64,000 nucleotides of DNA from Hymenobacter metallicola. Lineage in GTDB: Bacteria > Bacteroidota > Bacteroidia > Cytophagales > Hymenobacteraceae. The position numbers and the translations under genes are program-made. Numbering within the stretch: position 1 is the first letter of the stretch; every line of letters begins with the position of its first letter. Positions 26,052-34,707 of this stretch are shown one piece after another. The notes below the pieces were generated by a model. It was not told the origin of the DNA, searched no databases, and was given only the letters and a program-made list of their open reading frames with translations. The stretch covers positions 62,001 through 126,000 of the forward strand of contig NZ_SRMB01000003.1 in NCBI RefSeq assembly GCF_004745645.1, read 5' to 3'.

Positions 26052-27662
26052 TCAATCAGTAATTTCTTCCACCTCCCGGTCCTGGAGGCGGCTCATGGCG
26101 GCGGCGGGGGAATGTATTTCGATTTCCTCGCCCCGCTCATCCTCGATGCGGTAGTCGGTCAGGCCCAAGGACGTATCCTTCATGATCTTGACCCACTTAT
26201 AATACTTCAAATACCACTTCATCTGCTTCGACACCAATCCCTTGGTGTAATAAGCGTGCAGGAAGGGGTGCACGTACAGCGTGATGCCCGACTGGTTTTG
26301 GGTAACCAGCAAGTCCTCAATGCTGTTGTCGATTTCGTCCGTTACGAGGATAGAGGCCGAAATCTTGCCCGTGCCGCCACAGGTGGGGCACACTTCACCG
26401 GTTACAATGTTCTCGGCGGGGCGCACGCGCTGCCGCGTAATCTGCAGCAGCCCGAATTTGGTAATCGGCAGGATCGTGAAGCGCGCTTTGTCGTTCTTCA
26501 TGATGTCCTTGACGGCATCCTCCACCTTTTTGCGACTCTCGGGGCTCTTCATGTCGATAAAGTCGACGACGATGATGCCCCCCATGTCGCGCAGGCGCAG
26601 CTGCCGGGCTACCTCCTTGGCCGCCAGCATGTTGATCATGAGAGCCGTAGCCTCCTGGTCACTTTCCTGGTTGCTCTTGTTACCCGAGTTAACGTCGATA
26701 ACGTGCAGGGCCTCGGTGTGTTCAATCACCAAATAGCCGCCGCCGGGAACCGTTACGGTCTTGCCAAACAGCGTTTTGAGCTGCTTTTCAATGCCCACGT
26801 GCTCAAACACTTTCACCTTGCCGGTGTGGAGCTTGAGCAGGCCGAGCTTGTCGGGCGCAATTTTCTGGAGGTAGCTGCGCATCTCCTCATACATCGGCGC
26901 CGAATCCACGGTAATGGAGTCGAAGCTTTCGTTGAGCATGTCGCGCAGCATCGAGCTGGTGCGGCCCAGTTCGCCCAGCACCTTGTCGTTCGGCTTGGCC
27001 ACACGCAAGGATTGAAAGAGCTGTTCCCAGTTGGCCGTCATGCTCTGCATATCCCGGTCGAGCTCAGCCACTTCGCGGCCTTCGGCCACGGTGCGGATAA
27101 TCACGCCGAAATTGTCGGGCTTGATGGAAGCAATGAGCCGCTTGAGCCGCTCCCGCTCCGTCTTGCTGACAATTTTCTTGGATACGCTAATCGTATTCGA
27201 AAATGGAACCAGCACCAAGTAACGGCCCGCCATGGAAATATCCATGCTCAGGCGCGGCCCCTTGGTCGAAATCGGCTCCTTTACAATCTGAACCAGCAGC
27301 TGCTGGCCCTTCTTGAAGACGTCGGCGGCCTTGCCGACTTTGTCGAGCTGCCCTTCGAACTGGAAGTTCTTGAGCGCCCCGACGGTAATTTTCTGCGATT
27401 GGACGCCTCTGCTCCACTTTAACAGCGAGGGGAAATTTTCCCCCAGGTCGCCGTAGTGCAGAAACGCGTCTTTTTGATACCCAATGTCGATGAACGCGGC
27501 GTTCAGACCGGGCATAACTTTCTTGACCGTGCCCAGGAAGATGTCACCAACCGAATAGTTGGTGTCGTTGCGGTCAAAGTGGTATTCAATGAGCCGCTTA
27601 TCCTGGAGCAGGGCAATCCGTTCTCCTTCCTGAGTAGAATTAATGACTAATTCGTTACTCAA
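26052..27662 (-). CDS. rng: Ribonuclease G/E family endoribonuclease
   Basis: 536 residues from a TTG start (LSNELVINSTQEG), which aligns with the usual MSNEL-type start of Bacteroidota homologues. The S1 RNA-binding domain lies at about 38-125 (GDIFLGTVKKVMPGLNAAFIDIGYQKDAFL). The catalytic magnesium ligands are D323 in VIDVNSGN and D367 in VVDFIDM. The zinc-link cysteines are at 425 and 428 (CPTCGGTGK). It processes rRNA and degrades mRNA. The C-terminal tail is short, with no degradosome scaffold as in RNase E. It is the last gene of the HU-TPR-COX24-rng series, 205 bp after the small basic protein. Confidence 0.96.
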   Translation of the reverse strand: MSNELVINSTQEGERIALLQDKRLIEYHFDRNDTNYSVGDIFLGTVKKVMPGLNAAFIDIGYQKDAFLHYGDLGENFPSLLKWSRGVQSQKITVGALKNFQFEGQLDKVGKAADVFKKGQQLLVQIVKEPISTKGPRLSMDISMAGRYLVLVPFSNTISVSKKIVSKTERERLKRLIASIKPDNFGVIIRTVAEGREVAELDRDMQSMTANWEQLFQSLRVAKPNDKVLGELGRTSSMLRDMLNESFDSITVDSAPMYEEMRSYLQKIAPDKLGLLKLHTGKVKVFEHVGIEKQLKTLFGKTVTVPGGGYLVIEHTEALHVIDVNSGNKSNQESDQEATALMINMLAAKEVARQLRLRDMGGIIVVDFIDMKSPESRKKVEDAVKDIMKNDKARFTILPITKFGLLQITRQRVRPAENIVTGEVCPTCGGTGKISASILVTDEIDNSIEDLLVTQNQSGITLYVHPFLHAYYTKGLVSKQMKWYLKYYKWVKIMKDTSLGLTDYRIEDERGEEIEIHSPAAAMSRLQDREVEEITD

Positions 27663-27867
27663 TGGGTCAGATAAGTTAAGTGAGCACCGAAACCAGCCGT
27701 AGCCCTATCCCCCGAAACCGGCAAAGGGAAGCCAGTGCGCCAGGCACCAGCTTCCCTTCTTAGCCACGGGAAAAGCGAACTTTTAGCCACTCTCGAGATA
27801 CTCTACGTGAGAGATAGACGACTGAAGTTAAAGCAATTAACCAGCCGCCAGCAAACCCGGAAAGGGC

Positions 27868-27957
27868 TTACTTCTTCTTGTGACGGTTCTTGCGCAGACG
27901 CTTCTTCCGCTTGTGAGTGGCAATCTTATGACGCTTTCTCTTTTTACCGCAGGGCAT
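27868..27957 (-). CDS. 29-residue very basic protein, AURKAIP1/COX24-like
   Basis: ATG 27957 to TAA 27868 encodes 29 residues, 18 of them Lys or Arg, with MPCGKKRKRHKIATHKRKK at the start and RKNRHKKK at the end. The KI-x-THKRKKR-x-RKNRHKKK pattern matches the short AURKAIP1/COX24 (mS38-type) proteins found in Bacteroidota, thought to be ribosome-associated. It lies 28 bp after the TPR gene. The assignment rests on the motif; the composition alone would also fit an rRNA-binding peptide of another type. Confidence 0.8.
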   Translation of the reverse strand: MPCGKKRKRHKIATHKRKKRLRKNRHKKK

Positions 27958-27985
27958 GTTGATGAGGTTAGGGTTGTAAAAAAAC

Positions 27986-28882
27986 TTAATTCAATTTCTG
28001 CAATTGCTCGTCCACCGAAGCCGTGAAGCCGGGGTCCGTGCTCAAGCTTTTGGCCTTGGTGAAGGCCCTGCGGGCATCCTCTTTGGCACCCGTCAGGGCC
28101 AAAGATACGCCCAAGTAGAACTGTCCGTTGGCGTTTTCCGGATTTACCACCGTCAACTCCCGGAACCGCTCCACTGCTTTGTCGTTCTGATTGCTCCGCA
28201 ACGAGAGAATACCCAGGTTGTAGATAGCCTCTTCGTTTTTGGGGTCAGCGGCCAGCACTTCGCGCAGCAGAGTCACGCCGGCTACGGGGTTGTCGCTGGC
28301 CATCAAGGCCATCCCCAGGTTGGTTTTGGCCTTAAGGTTGTCAGGATTATTTTTCAACACCCGCTCGTACAGCTCCCGGGTTTTCCCTCCTAGCTGCTTG
28401 GCCCGCTCTTCGGTCGTAGCGAAGCTAAAGGCTTCGTAATACGCATCGGCGGCGCGCTGCCAAGCCTGTTCACCCGGGCGAGCCTGGGCAATCTGCTCGA
28501 AGTAATAGCCGGCACTGTCGAACTTCTCCACGGCGCGGTACTTATCGGCCAGATCGGAGGCAATCCGCAGCTTGGCTACCGGGTTACGCTCGGCCGTGTA
28601 CTTTGCCAGCAACGCGCCAAGTTCCCGGCGCTGCTCCGGAGCGACTGCCATATGCGGCTGCTCCGGAGTAGCGCCAGCCGGGGCGCCGCCATCCACGGAA
28701 GCCGTTGAAGGAGCAGCGGCCCCGTTGTCACGGGTAGCTGTGCGGGCTGCCTCCTGCTGGCTCAGCTCTTTTTTGCCTTCTTTGGGTTTGACAATTCCCT
28801 TCGGTAGCAAAAACAAGCCTGCCACCAACGCTAGGGCGACGGCCAGAATTAAGAGCTGATGCGAAGAAGGACGTGACGCCAT
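27986..28882 (-). CDS. Membrane-anchored tetratricopeptide repeat protein
   Basis: 298 residues. A single N-terminal membrane segment at about 10-27 (LLILAVALALVAGLFLLP) anchors it; a low-complexity linker (about 35-80) follows. From residue 85 there are about five TPR-type helix pairs, including AGYYFEQIAQARPGEQAWQRAADAYY, AKTNLGMALMASDN, AIYNLGILSLRSNQNDKAVERF and GQFYLGVSLALTG with characteristic W/L-G-Y/A-P spacing. It probably scaffolds protein interactions; the partner is unknown. It is between HU and the COX24-like gene, all on the minus strand. Confidence 0.85.
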   Translation of the reverse strand: MASRPSSHQLLILAVALALVAGLFLLPKGIVKPKEGKKELSQQEAARTATRDNGAAAPSTASVDGGAPAGATPEQPHMAVAPEQRRELGALLAKYTAERNPVAKLRIASDLADKYRAVEKFDSAGYYFEQIAQARPGEQAWQRAADAYYEAFSFATTEERAKQLGGKTRELYERVLKNNPDNLKAKTNLGMALMASDNPVAGVTLLREVLAADPKNEEAIYNLGILSLRSNQNDKAVERFRELTVVNPENANGQFYLGVSLALTGAKEDARRAFTKAKSLSTDPGFTASVDEQLQKLN

Positions 28883-28959
28883 GTGGAAAAAGCAGGCCGC
28901 CGGGCTCCCAACAGTGGAATCCCCGGCGGCTCGGCCGGCAATGTTACGAAGAAAGAAAA

Positions 28960-29265
28960 TTAGGCCTGAGCCGTCTCTTTGATCTTCTTGCTGTTTTTGA
29001 TCTTACCGATAAAGGTCTTCGACGGCTTGAAGCTCGGGATGAAGTGCTCGTCGATGATGATCGAAGTGTTTTTAGAGATGTTACGAGCGACTTTCTTTGC
29101 CCGCTTTTTGTTTACGAAGCTGCCAAAGCCGCGCACGTAAATGTTGTTGCCGTCGGCCATCGAATCTTTTACCACTTTGAAAAATGCTTCAACGGTAGCC
29201 GATACGTCGGTCTTCTCAATGCCGGTCTTGTCGGCGATTTCGGCGATTACTTCTGCTTTAGTCAC
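28960..29265 (-). CDS. HU-family DNA-binding protein
   Basis: 101 residues from a GTG at 29265 (VTKAEVIAEIADKTGIEKTDV), the standard HU N-terminus; longer starts add unrelated sequence. The dimerisation helices are followed by NIYVRGFGSFVNKKRAKKVARNISKNTSI, the beta arm with basic residues, and the C-terminal helix FKPSKTFIGKI. It bends and compacts DNA. It is divergent from mutY with a 195-bp gap and heads the HU-TPR-COX24-rng series. Confidence 0.95.
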   Translation of the reverse strand: MTKAEVIAEIADKTGIEKTDVSATVEAFFKVVKDSMADGNNIYVRGFGSFVNKKRAKKVARNISKNTSIIIDEHFIPSFKPSKTFIGKIKNSKKIKETAQA

Positions 29266-29460
29266 GTTGGTAAGTGTACTAAGGTGTGAAAAATGTATGC
29301 TGGGCAAAAAGTCCCCATTCAAAACGTAAGCCCTTGCCCGGTAAGCTGTTCGCTTGAGAATTGGGGCCACAAAGGTAGTCCCCTTTTTTGGTTTTGCAAT
29401 ACTTTTTACACAATCCGTTTAGCGTCCCATTTCTTCTTCAAACCTCTATATATCAAACCT

Positions 29461-30552
29461 TTGCCCCTTTCCGTCCTTGCCCCTGCTCACCCCTATTTTG
29501 CCCAAGCCCTCTTGGAATGGTACCCACGGCACCGCCGCGACCTACCCTGGCGCCATACCCGCGACCCGTATGCTATCTGGCTTTCAGAGGTAATTCTGCA
29601 ACAAACCCGGGTTAAACAGGGCTTGCCCTACTACCTCGACTTCGTTACTACTTATCCGACGGTACACGACCTAGCCGCCGCCGCCGAGGACGAGGTACTT
29701 CGGCACTGGCAGGGCTTGGGGTACTATTCCCGGGCCCGTAATATGCACCACACGGCCCAGCAAGTAGTGCGCGAATACGACGGTCTATTTCCCAACACCT
29801 ACCACGATTTACTTAAACTACGGGGCGTAGGGCAATACACGGCAGCTGCTATTGCCTCGTTTGCTTTCGGGGAGAAGGTGGCCGTACTGGATGGCAACGT
29901 GTACCGGGTACTGTCGCGCGTATTCGGCATTACCTCTGACATTGCCGCCCCGGCTCCTCGCAAAGAGTTTCAGGCGCTAGCCGATACCCTGATTCCGGCT
30001 GCCGCCCCCGATGAATTTAACCAAGCCATTATGGAGTTTGGGGCCATTCAATGCACGCCCCTGAAGCCGGACTGCCTGTTTTGCCCACTGCAAAGTCAGT
30101 GCTACGCCTTTCAGCATGGCATGGTGCAAGAACTCCCAGTGAAAAGCAAAGCCAAAGCCGGACGGACACGCTACTTCCATTATCTAGTGCTGCGCTACGG
30201 TGATACGCTCTACTTGAAGAAGCGTGGACCTAAGGACATCTGGCAGGGCTTGTATGACTTTGCCCTGACCGAAACAGATGCCGCCGAGTTGCCAGCAGCT
30301 GAGCTAGTGGATATAGTGGCTGCCTTAGGTGGGCAACTGACCACCAACCGCGCTGAAGAACCGGTTGTGTCCTTACGCCACGTGCTGAGCCATCAGAAGG
30401 TGGAAGCCCGGTTTTACCCTGTTTGGCTCGAGCACCCGCTGTCCAGCCAGGCTTTGGCAGCCTCAGGGTTAGCACCTTTCACACTTGAACAGGCTCATAA
30501 GTTGCCTAAACCTATACTGATTGCTAATTATATTGACAAATCACAGAAATAA
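29461..30552 (+). CDS. mutY: A/G-specific adenine glycosylase MutY
   Basis: 363 residues if the TTG at 29461 is the start. The frame extends upstream to an ATG at 29293, but the 56 extra residues resemble no MutY sequence, and no ATG lies between. It removes adenine opposite 8-oxoguanine. Catalytic residues E43 (SEVILQQTRV) and D144 (VLDGNVYRVLSR) are at family positions, the hairpin LRGVGQYTAAAIASFAFG precedes, and four cysteines in CTPLKPDCLFCPLQSQC (C-x6-C-x2-C-x5-C) bind the [4Fe-4S] cluster. A NUDIX-like C-terminal domain for 8-oxoG recognition starts near 255 (FHYLVLRYGD). It is divergent from HU and followed by ssb. Confidence 0.94.
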   Translation: MPLSVLAPAHPYFAQALLEWYPRHRRDLPWRHTRDPYAIWLSEVILQQTRVKQGLPYYLDFVTTYPTVHDLAAAAEDEVLRHWQGLGYYSRARNMHHTAQQVVREYDGLFPNTYHDLLKLRGVGQYTAAAIASFAFGEKVAVLDGNVYRVLSRVFGITSDIAAPAPRKEFQALADTLIPAAAPDEFNQAIMEFGAIQCTPLKPDCLFCPLQSQCYAFQHGMVQELPVKSKAKAGRTRYFHYLVLRYGDTLYLKKRGPKDIWQGLYDFALTETDAAELPAAELVDIVAALGGQLTTNRAEEPVVSLRHVLSHQKVEARFYPVWLEHPLSSQALAASGLAPFTLEQAHKLPKPILIANYIDKSQK

Positions 30553-30563
30553 AAGCTAAAATA

Positions 30564-30595
30564 TTTGGTTATATAGTCGGGTTTGCCTATTTTTA
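30564..30595 (+). promoter_or_regulatory. Candidate ssb promoter
   Basis: TTTG at 30564-30567 and TAttTTTa at 30588-30595 (seven of eight to TAnnTTTG) are separated by 20 bp, the Bacteroidota primary-sigma arrangement, 52 bp before the ssb start. Transcription would give ssb its own promoter separate from mutY. Confidence 0.5.
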
Positions 30596-30647
30596 TAGAA
30601 GGTAAAGATATTCTATCCACACCCTTTAACTACTTAACAACCAAGCA

Positions 30648-31079
30648 ATGGCTGGCATCAACAAAGTAATTCTAGTAGGTAATCTGGGCAAGGACCCGGA
30701 GGTTCGGCACTTGGAAGGCGGCTCGAGCGTCGCTCACTTCACGCTGGCGACGAACGACTACTACAAAGATAAATCCGGTAACCGCGTCGAGCGGACCGAA
30801 TGGCATAACATCACCGCTTGGCGAGGCCTAGCCGAGATGGCCGAGAAGTTCCTCAAGAAAGGGCAGCAGATTTATGTAGAGGGTAAGCTGCGCACCCGGC
30901 AGTACCAGGATAAGGATAATCAGACGCGCTACATCACCGAAATTGTAGCCGACGAGATTTCCATGCTGGGCGGCCGGCCCCAGGCTGATGGGCAAGGAAG
31001 CAACGGCCAAGGCGCTGAGCAGCCGGTCGAAGCCCAAACCTTCCGGCAGGAGCCTGAGATTGACCAATTGCCCTTCTAA
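30648..31079 (+). CDS. ssb: Single-stranded DNA-binding protein
   Basis: 143 residues. The OB fold starts MAGINKVILVGNLGKDPEVRHLEGG and includes NDYYKDKSGNRVERTEWHNITAWRGLAEMAEKFLKKGQQIYVEGKLRTRQYQDKDNQTRYITEIVAD with the conserved aromatic DNA-stacking residues. The C-terminal tail is short and ends in the acidic tip EIDQLPF, which binds partner proteins. Its position after mutY is conserved in Bacteroidota. A terminator follows before gldD. Confidence 0.97.
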   Translation: MAGINKVILVGNLGKDPEVRHLEGGSSVAHFTLATNDYYKDKSGNRVERTEWHNITAWRGLAEMAEKFLKKGQQIYVEGKLRTRQYQDKDNQTRYITEIVADEISMLGGRPQADGQGSNGQGAEQPVEAQTFRQEPEIDQLPF

Positions 31080-31102
31080 GGCGTTTTTACAACGGTTTCT
31101 GC

Positions 31103-31131
31103 AAAGCCCCGGCACGTCGCCGGGGCTTTTT
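31103..31131 (+). terminator. Terminator after ssb
   Basis: Eleven-base-pair perfect stem AAAGCCCCGGC / GCCGGGGCTTT with a five-base loop and T run, 23 bp after the ssb stop codon. It separates ssb from gldD. Confidence 0.9.
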
Positions 31132-31241
31132 ACGTTGGGGCAACAGCCGGCTGTTGCCCCTGCTTTCGGCCACCGAAGCTGCTGGCGTAGATGCGTACCC
31201 GATTCTGGTTACCTTTGATTAGTAAATCCGCATTGCTCTAA

Positions 31242-31838
31242 ATGCCTGCTTCCCCACTTCTGCGCGCTCTAAGTGCTGTTCTGTCCTTTGGGCTCTTGCT
31301 GTCGAGTTGCTCGTCGCCCTCCGACTACACGCCCAAGCCTAAGGGCTACAACCGGATTGACTTGCCGGCGGCCAGCTACCAGCCATTAGCGCCCGGGCAT
31401 CCCTATACGTTTGAGTATTCGCAGCAAGCCAAGGTTTTGCGCGACTCTTCTTATCTGGCTCAGCCGCACTGGATCAATATCTATTATCCCAAGCTGCAAG
31501 CCAACGTGCAGATAACCTACATGCCCGTCAAGCATGACCAGAAGCTGTTTAACAAGCTTCTGGAAGATGCGCGCAAGCTCACGGCCAAGCACCAGATTAA
31601 GGCATCGGCTATTGATGAAAGCGTCATAAAGACGCCCAGCGGCATGCGGGCCGCTGTTTTCGAGCTGTCGGGAGAAGTACCCAGTCAGTTTCAGTTTTAC
31701 ACAACCGACAGCACCACCCACTTCTTTCGCGGCGCGCTGTATTTCCGCACCGCCACCGCCAACGACTCTTTAGCACCGGTTATCGACTACGTGAAGAAGG
31801 ACGTGGTACACCTGCTCAACACCCTGAAATTCCGCTAG
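31242..31838 (+). CDS. gldD: Gliding motility lipoprotein GldD
   Basis: 198 residues. The lipobox LLSSC gives the lipidated cysteine at 23. The mature protein has the GldD pattern: [52 protein letters not shown], and the C-terminal [33 protein letters not shown]. GldD is required for gliding and T9SS-linked functions in Flavobacterium johnsoniae. In that lineage gldE usually lies between ssb and gldD; here only 162 bp separate them. recG follows 54 bp downstream. Confidence 0.95.
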   Translation: MPASPLLRALSAVLSFGLLLSSCSSPSDYTPKPKGYNRIDLPAASYQPLAPGHPYTFEYSQQAKVLRDSSYLAQPHWINIYYPKLQANVQITYMPVKHDQKLFNKLLEDARKLTAKHQIKASAIDESVIKTPSGMRAAVFELSGEVPSQFQFYTTDSTTHFFRGALYFRTATANDSLAPVIDYVKKDVVHLLNTLKFR

Positions 31839-31892
31839 CCAACCTGCGAATGGGTTGTACAACCTTTAGCAACAATAGCCGGCAGCTTTTGC

Positions 31893-33989
31893 ATGAGTAG
31901 CTTTTTTAACACCAAAATTGAGAATCTGCGCGGCGTGGGCACCCAACGCGCTACGCTGCTGCAGAAGGAGCTGAACATCTTCACTTACGGCGACCTGATT
32001 CAGCGCTACCCCTTTCGTTACCTCGACCGCACCCAGTTTTACCAGATAATCGACTTGCACGATGACTTGCCTTATGTGCAGGTTAAGGGCATTTTGCGCA
32101 ACCGGGAAGTTATTGGCGAAGGTCCCAAAAAGCGCATTGTGGCCAAGGTGTCGGATGGCAGCGCCGAGCTGGAGCTGGTGTGGTTTAAAGGCGTGAACTA
32201 CCTGGAGAAGGTTATTAAGAATCATCAGGAGTACATCGTATTCGGCAAGCCTACGATGTTCAACGGCCGCCCCCAGATGGCTCATCCCGACCTGGAGGAA
32301 GTCACGGAGGCCAAGCCTGGGCAGAGCTACCTGCAACCGGTTTATAACACGACCGAGAAACTCAAGAACTACCACCGCGTCGATAGCAAGGCTATTGCGC
32401 GGATGACGAGCGACCTGCTCAAAATTGCCCTGCCCCACGTGCAGGAGTCGTTGTCGCCGGATCTGATTCGGCAGTACAACCTCATGGGCAAGGCCGACGC
32501 CTATCAGCAGATCCACTTCCCCCAGAGCACCGAGCTACTACAGGCTGCCCGGTTCCGGCTCAAGTTTGAGGAGTTGTTTTACGTGCAACTCAAGCTGCTA
32601 CGTCAGCGCGACCAGCGCAAGGTGACCCTGGCCGGGCAGATCTTCAAGGAAGTCCCCACCCTGGTCGACTTCTACAAAAACCACCTCACCTTCGACCTGA
32701 CGGGAGCCCAGAAGCGCGTAATTCACGACATCTACAAGGATTTCTGCGCCGGCAAGCAGATGAACCGTCTGCTGCAGGGCGACGTGGGCTCGGGCAAAAC
32801 CATTGTAGCCTTTATCAGTATGCTCATGGCCGCCGACAATGGGGCCCAGAGCTGCCTGATGGCGCCCACCGAAATCCTGGCTGACCAGCACTACGTGGGC
32901 CTGAAAGCCTACGCCGACCAGCTTGGCATTAAGCTGGGCAAGCTCACGGGCAGCACCCGCACCTCCGAGCGCCGGGTGCTGCACGAGCAGCTGCGCGACG
33001 GGACCATGCACATGCTGGTGGGCACCCATGCCCTGCTCGAAGATGTGGTGCAGTTCCGGAACCTAGGCCTGACCATCATGGACGAGCAGCACCGCTTCGG
33101 GGTGGCCCAACGCTCAAAGTTGTGGCAGAAAAATCCCCACGTGATACCCCACGTGCTGGTGATGACGGCCACGCCCATTCCGCGCACGCTGGCCATGACG
33201 CTCTACGGGGACCTGGACGTATCGGTGATTGACGAGCTGCCGGCCGGCCGTAAGCCCATTGTAACCGTGCACCGCTACGACGCCAACCGGCTCAAAGTAT
33301 TCCAATTTCTGCGCGACCAAATCAACCTCGGGCGCCAGGTCTACATCGTGTATCCGCTGATTGAGGAGTCGGAAACGATGGACTACAAGGACCTAACCGA
33401 CGGCTATGAGAGCGTGGCCCGGGCTTTTCCGGAGTTTGAAATCAGCATCGTGCACGGCCGCATGAAGGCCGAGGAGAAAGACTACGAGATGCAGCGCTTC
33501 GTCAAGCGCGAAACCCAGATTATGGTGGCCACCACCGTTATTGAGGTGGGCGTGAACGTGCCCAACGCCTCGGTCATGGTTATTGAAAGCGCCGAGCGGT
33601 TTGGCCTCTCCCAGCTCCACCAGCTGCGGGGTCGCGTGGGCCGGGGCGCCGACCAGAGCTACTGTATCCTGATGACGGGCTACAAACTCAGCAAAGACAG
33701 CCGCATCCGCATCGAAACCATGGTGCGAACCAACAACGGCTTCGAAATTGCCGACATCGACCTGAAGCTACGCGGCCCGGGCGACCTGATGGGCACTCAG
33801 CAAAGCGGGGTGCTGGACTTGCTTATTGCTGATCTGGCCAGGGATGGTCGGATTCTAACGGAGAGCAGGGCGGCAGCCCAACAGATCCTGGCTGAAGACC
33901 CTAGCTTGAGTCAACCCCAGAACCTGAACATTCGCCGGCATATCGAGTCTTTGCCCGCTACGGCCGTCAATTGGAGCCGGATTAGCTAG
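31893..33989 (+). CDS. recG: ATP-dependent DNA helicase RecG
   Basis: 698 residues. An N-terminal wedge OB domain (about 70-150) precedes the helicase core. Walker A is GDVGSGKTIVAFISML, the DEAH-type motif II reads IMDEQHRFG (the RecG variant), motif III is VMTATPIPRTLAMT, and motif VI is QLRGRVGRG. The C-terminal region contains GPGDLMGTQQSGV. RecG reverses stalled replication forks and remodels Holliday junctions. It is probably expressed with gldD. Confidence 0.97.
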   Translation: MSSFFNTKIENLRGVGTQRATLLQKELNIFTYGDLIQRYPFRYLDRTQFYQIIDLHDDLPYVQVKGILRNREVIGEGPKKRIVAKVSDGSAELELVWFKGVNYLEKVIKNHQEYIVFGKPTMFNGRPQMAHPDLEEVTEAKPGQSYLQPVYNTTEKLKNYHRVDSKAIARMTSDLLKIALPHVQESLSPDLIRQYNLMGKADAYQQIHFPQSTELLQAARFRLKFEELFYVQLKLLRQRDQRKVTLAGQIFKEVPTLVDFYKNHLTFDLTGAQKRVIHDIYKDFCAGKQMNRLLQGDVGSGKTIVAFISMLMAADNGAQSCLMAPTEILADQHYVGLKAYADQLGIKLGKLTGSTRTSERRVLHEQLRDGTMHMLVGTHALLEDVVQFRNLGLTIMDEQHRFGVAQRSKLWQKNPHVIPHVLVMTATPIPRTLAMTLYGDLDVSVIDELPAGRKPIVTVHRYDANRLKVFQFLRDQINLGRQVYIVYPLIEESETMDYKDLTDGYESVARAFPEFEISIVHGRMKAEEKDYEMQRFVKRETQIMVATTVIEVGVNVPNASVMVIESAERFGLSQLHQLRGRVGRGADQSYCILMTGYKLSKDSRIRIETMVRTNNGFEIADIDLKLRGPGDLMGTQQSGVLDLLIADLARDGRILTESRAAAQQILAEDPSLSQPQNLNIRRHIESLPATAVNWSRIS

Positions 33990-34026
33990 GCCCTGCGGAT
34001 TAGCTGAAAACGTTTGCGCATAAAAA

Positions 34027-34048
34027 AGGCGACTTAAGTAAGTCGCCT
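34027..34048 (-). terminator. Terminator between recG and the small minus-strand gene
   Basis: AGGCGACTTA / TAAGTCGCCT form a ten-base-pair stem. The minus-strand side is followed by six T residues, so it terminates the gene at 34055-34294; it may also act on recG transcripts. Confidence 0.75.
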
Positions 34049-34054
34049 GCCGAG

Positions 34055-34294
34055 TTATTCAAAAGCTTCCGAGGAACGGGAAGTAGTAGTGGGAGCAGTT
34101 GCCTGCCAAAGGCGGCTGCCACCTCCTTGCGAGGTACTTTCTAACCTTACCTGTCGGGTGAAAAAGGAAGCCGACTGTACCGGCGTTTCCTGTTGAACTG
34201 ACTTAGCCGCCGTAACTGGTGCTACTGGACTTTTAGCCAATTTCCCAACCACAATCAGGGCGAAGAGCAGAACAAACTTGAGTAGAAATTTCAT
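34055..34294 (-). CDS. Small membrane-anchored protein of unknown function
   Basis: 79 residues from ATG 34294. One hydrophobic segment at 1-20 (MKFLLKFVLLFALIVVGKLA) may be a signal anchor or uncleaved signal peptide. The remainder is Ser/Thr/Gln-rich and hydrophilic with no recognisable motif. It is supported by the convincing N-terminal segment and by a terminator 7 bp past the stop codon, oriented to serve it. No family was recognised. Confidence 0.5.
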   Translation of the reverse strand: MKFLLKFVLLFALIVVGKLAKSPVAPVTAAKSVQQETPVQSASFFTRQVRLESTSQGGGSRLWQATAPTTTSRSSEAFE

Positions 34295-34707
34295 AGGGTC
34301 GAGTACTAAACGATAAGCCGCGCGGACAGCACAAAGTTTGCGCCAAAAGCCGGAGCTACAACGAGAAAGGCAAAATTTTCATCAACAAAAGTGCACACTT
34401 TGCACTGAGCTACAGCCTGGCCGGGTCAAGAGAGCTGTTCAGGCAGCAGAATCATTGTATCCAAATTTTACAATATTCTTACCCCTTTCTGGCTGAGGTT
34501 GACCGCTCGTTATTTTTTGCAAAGTAACGTAGGAATGGCCTCAGTTTTGGCTATCTAAACGTTATGATAGCGTGAACAAATCGTGATTGACCCGGGCCGG
34601 TTGTCACCGGGGAGCGTGGCCTTTACGGTAACTAGTCCGACTTGGATACCTTTGGAGAGTACATTTTTTTGTTCTTTGCACCTTTTCACTCTTAACTGCC
34701 TTTTTAC
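34295..34707. other. 413-bp divergent intergenic region with several short inverted repeats
   Basis: No reading frame of interest. Perfect short palindromes are visible: GTGCA-CACTT-TGCAC near 34391, ATTGTA with TACAAT near 34454-34475, GCTATC with GATAGC at 34550-34571, and CCGGT-TGTC-ACCGG near 34599. A TAcaTTTt sequence at 34660 could be a -7 element for the gene at 34708, but its TTG is only 15 bp upstream. Confidence 0.4.

Noticed and set aside
25998..27422. 474-codon open frame on the plus strand
   Set aside because: Antisense to rng, whose catalytic and zinc motifs are intact.
27722..27765. Hairpin in the rng leader (aagggaagc with its complement)
   Set aside because: The stem is imperfect and has no T run; could be leader structure, but evidence is too weak for a terminator call.
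30988..31218. 76-codon frame across the end of ssb
   Set aside because: Overlaps ssb in another frame and spans its terminator; no homology pattern.
31145..31222. Possible 3' remnant of gldE between ssb and gldD
   Set aside because: A short open stretch ending in TAG exists, but it is too short and has no recognisable GldE sequence.
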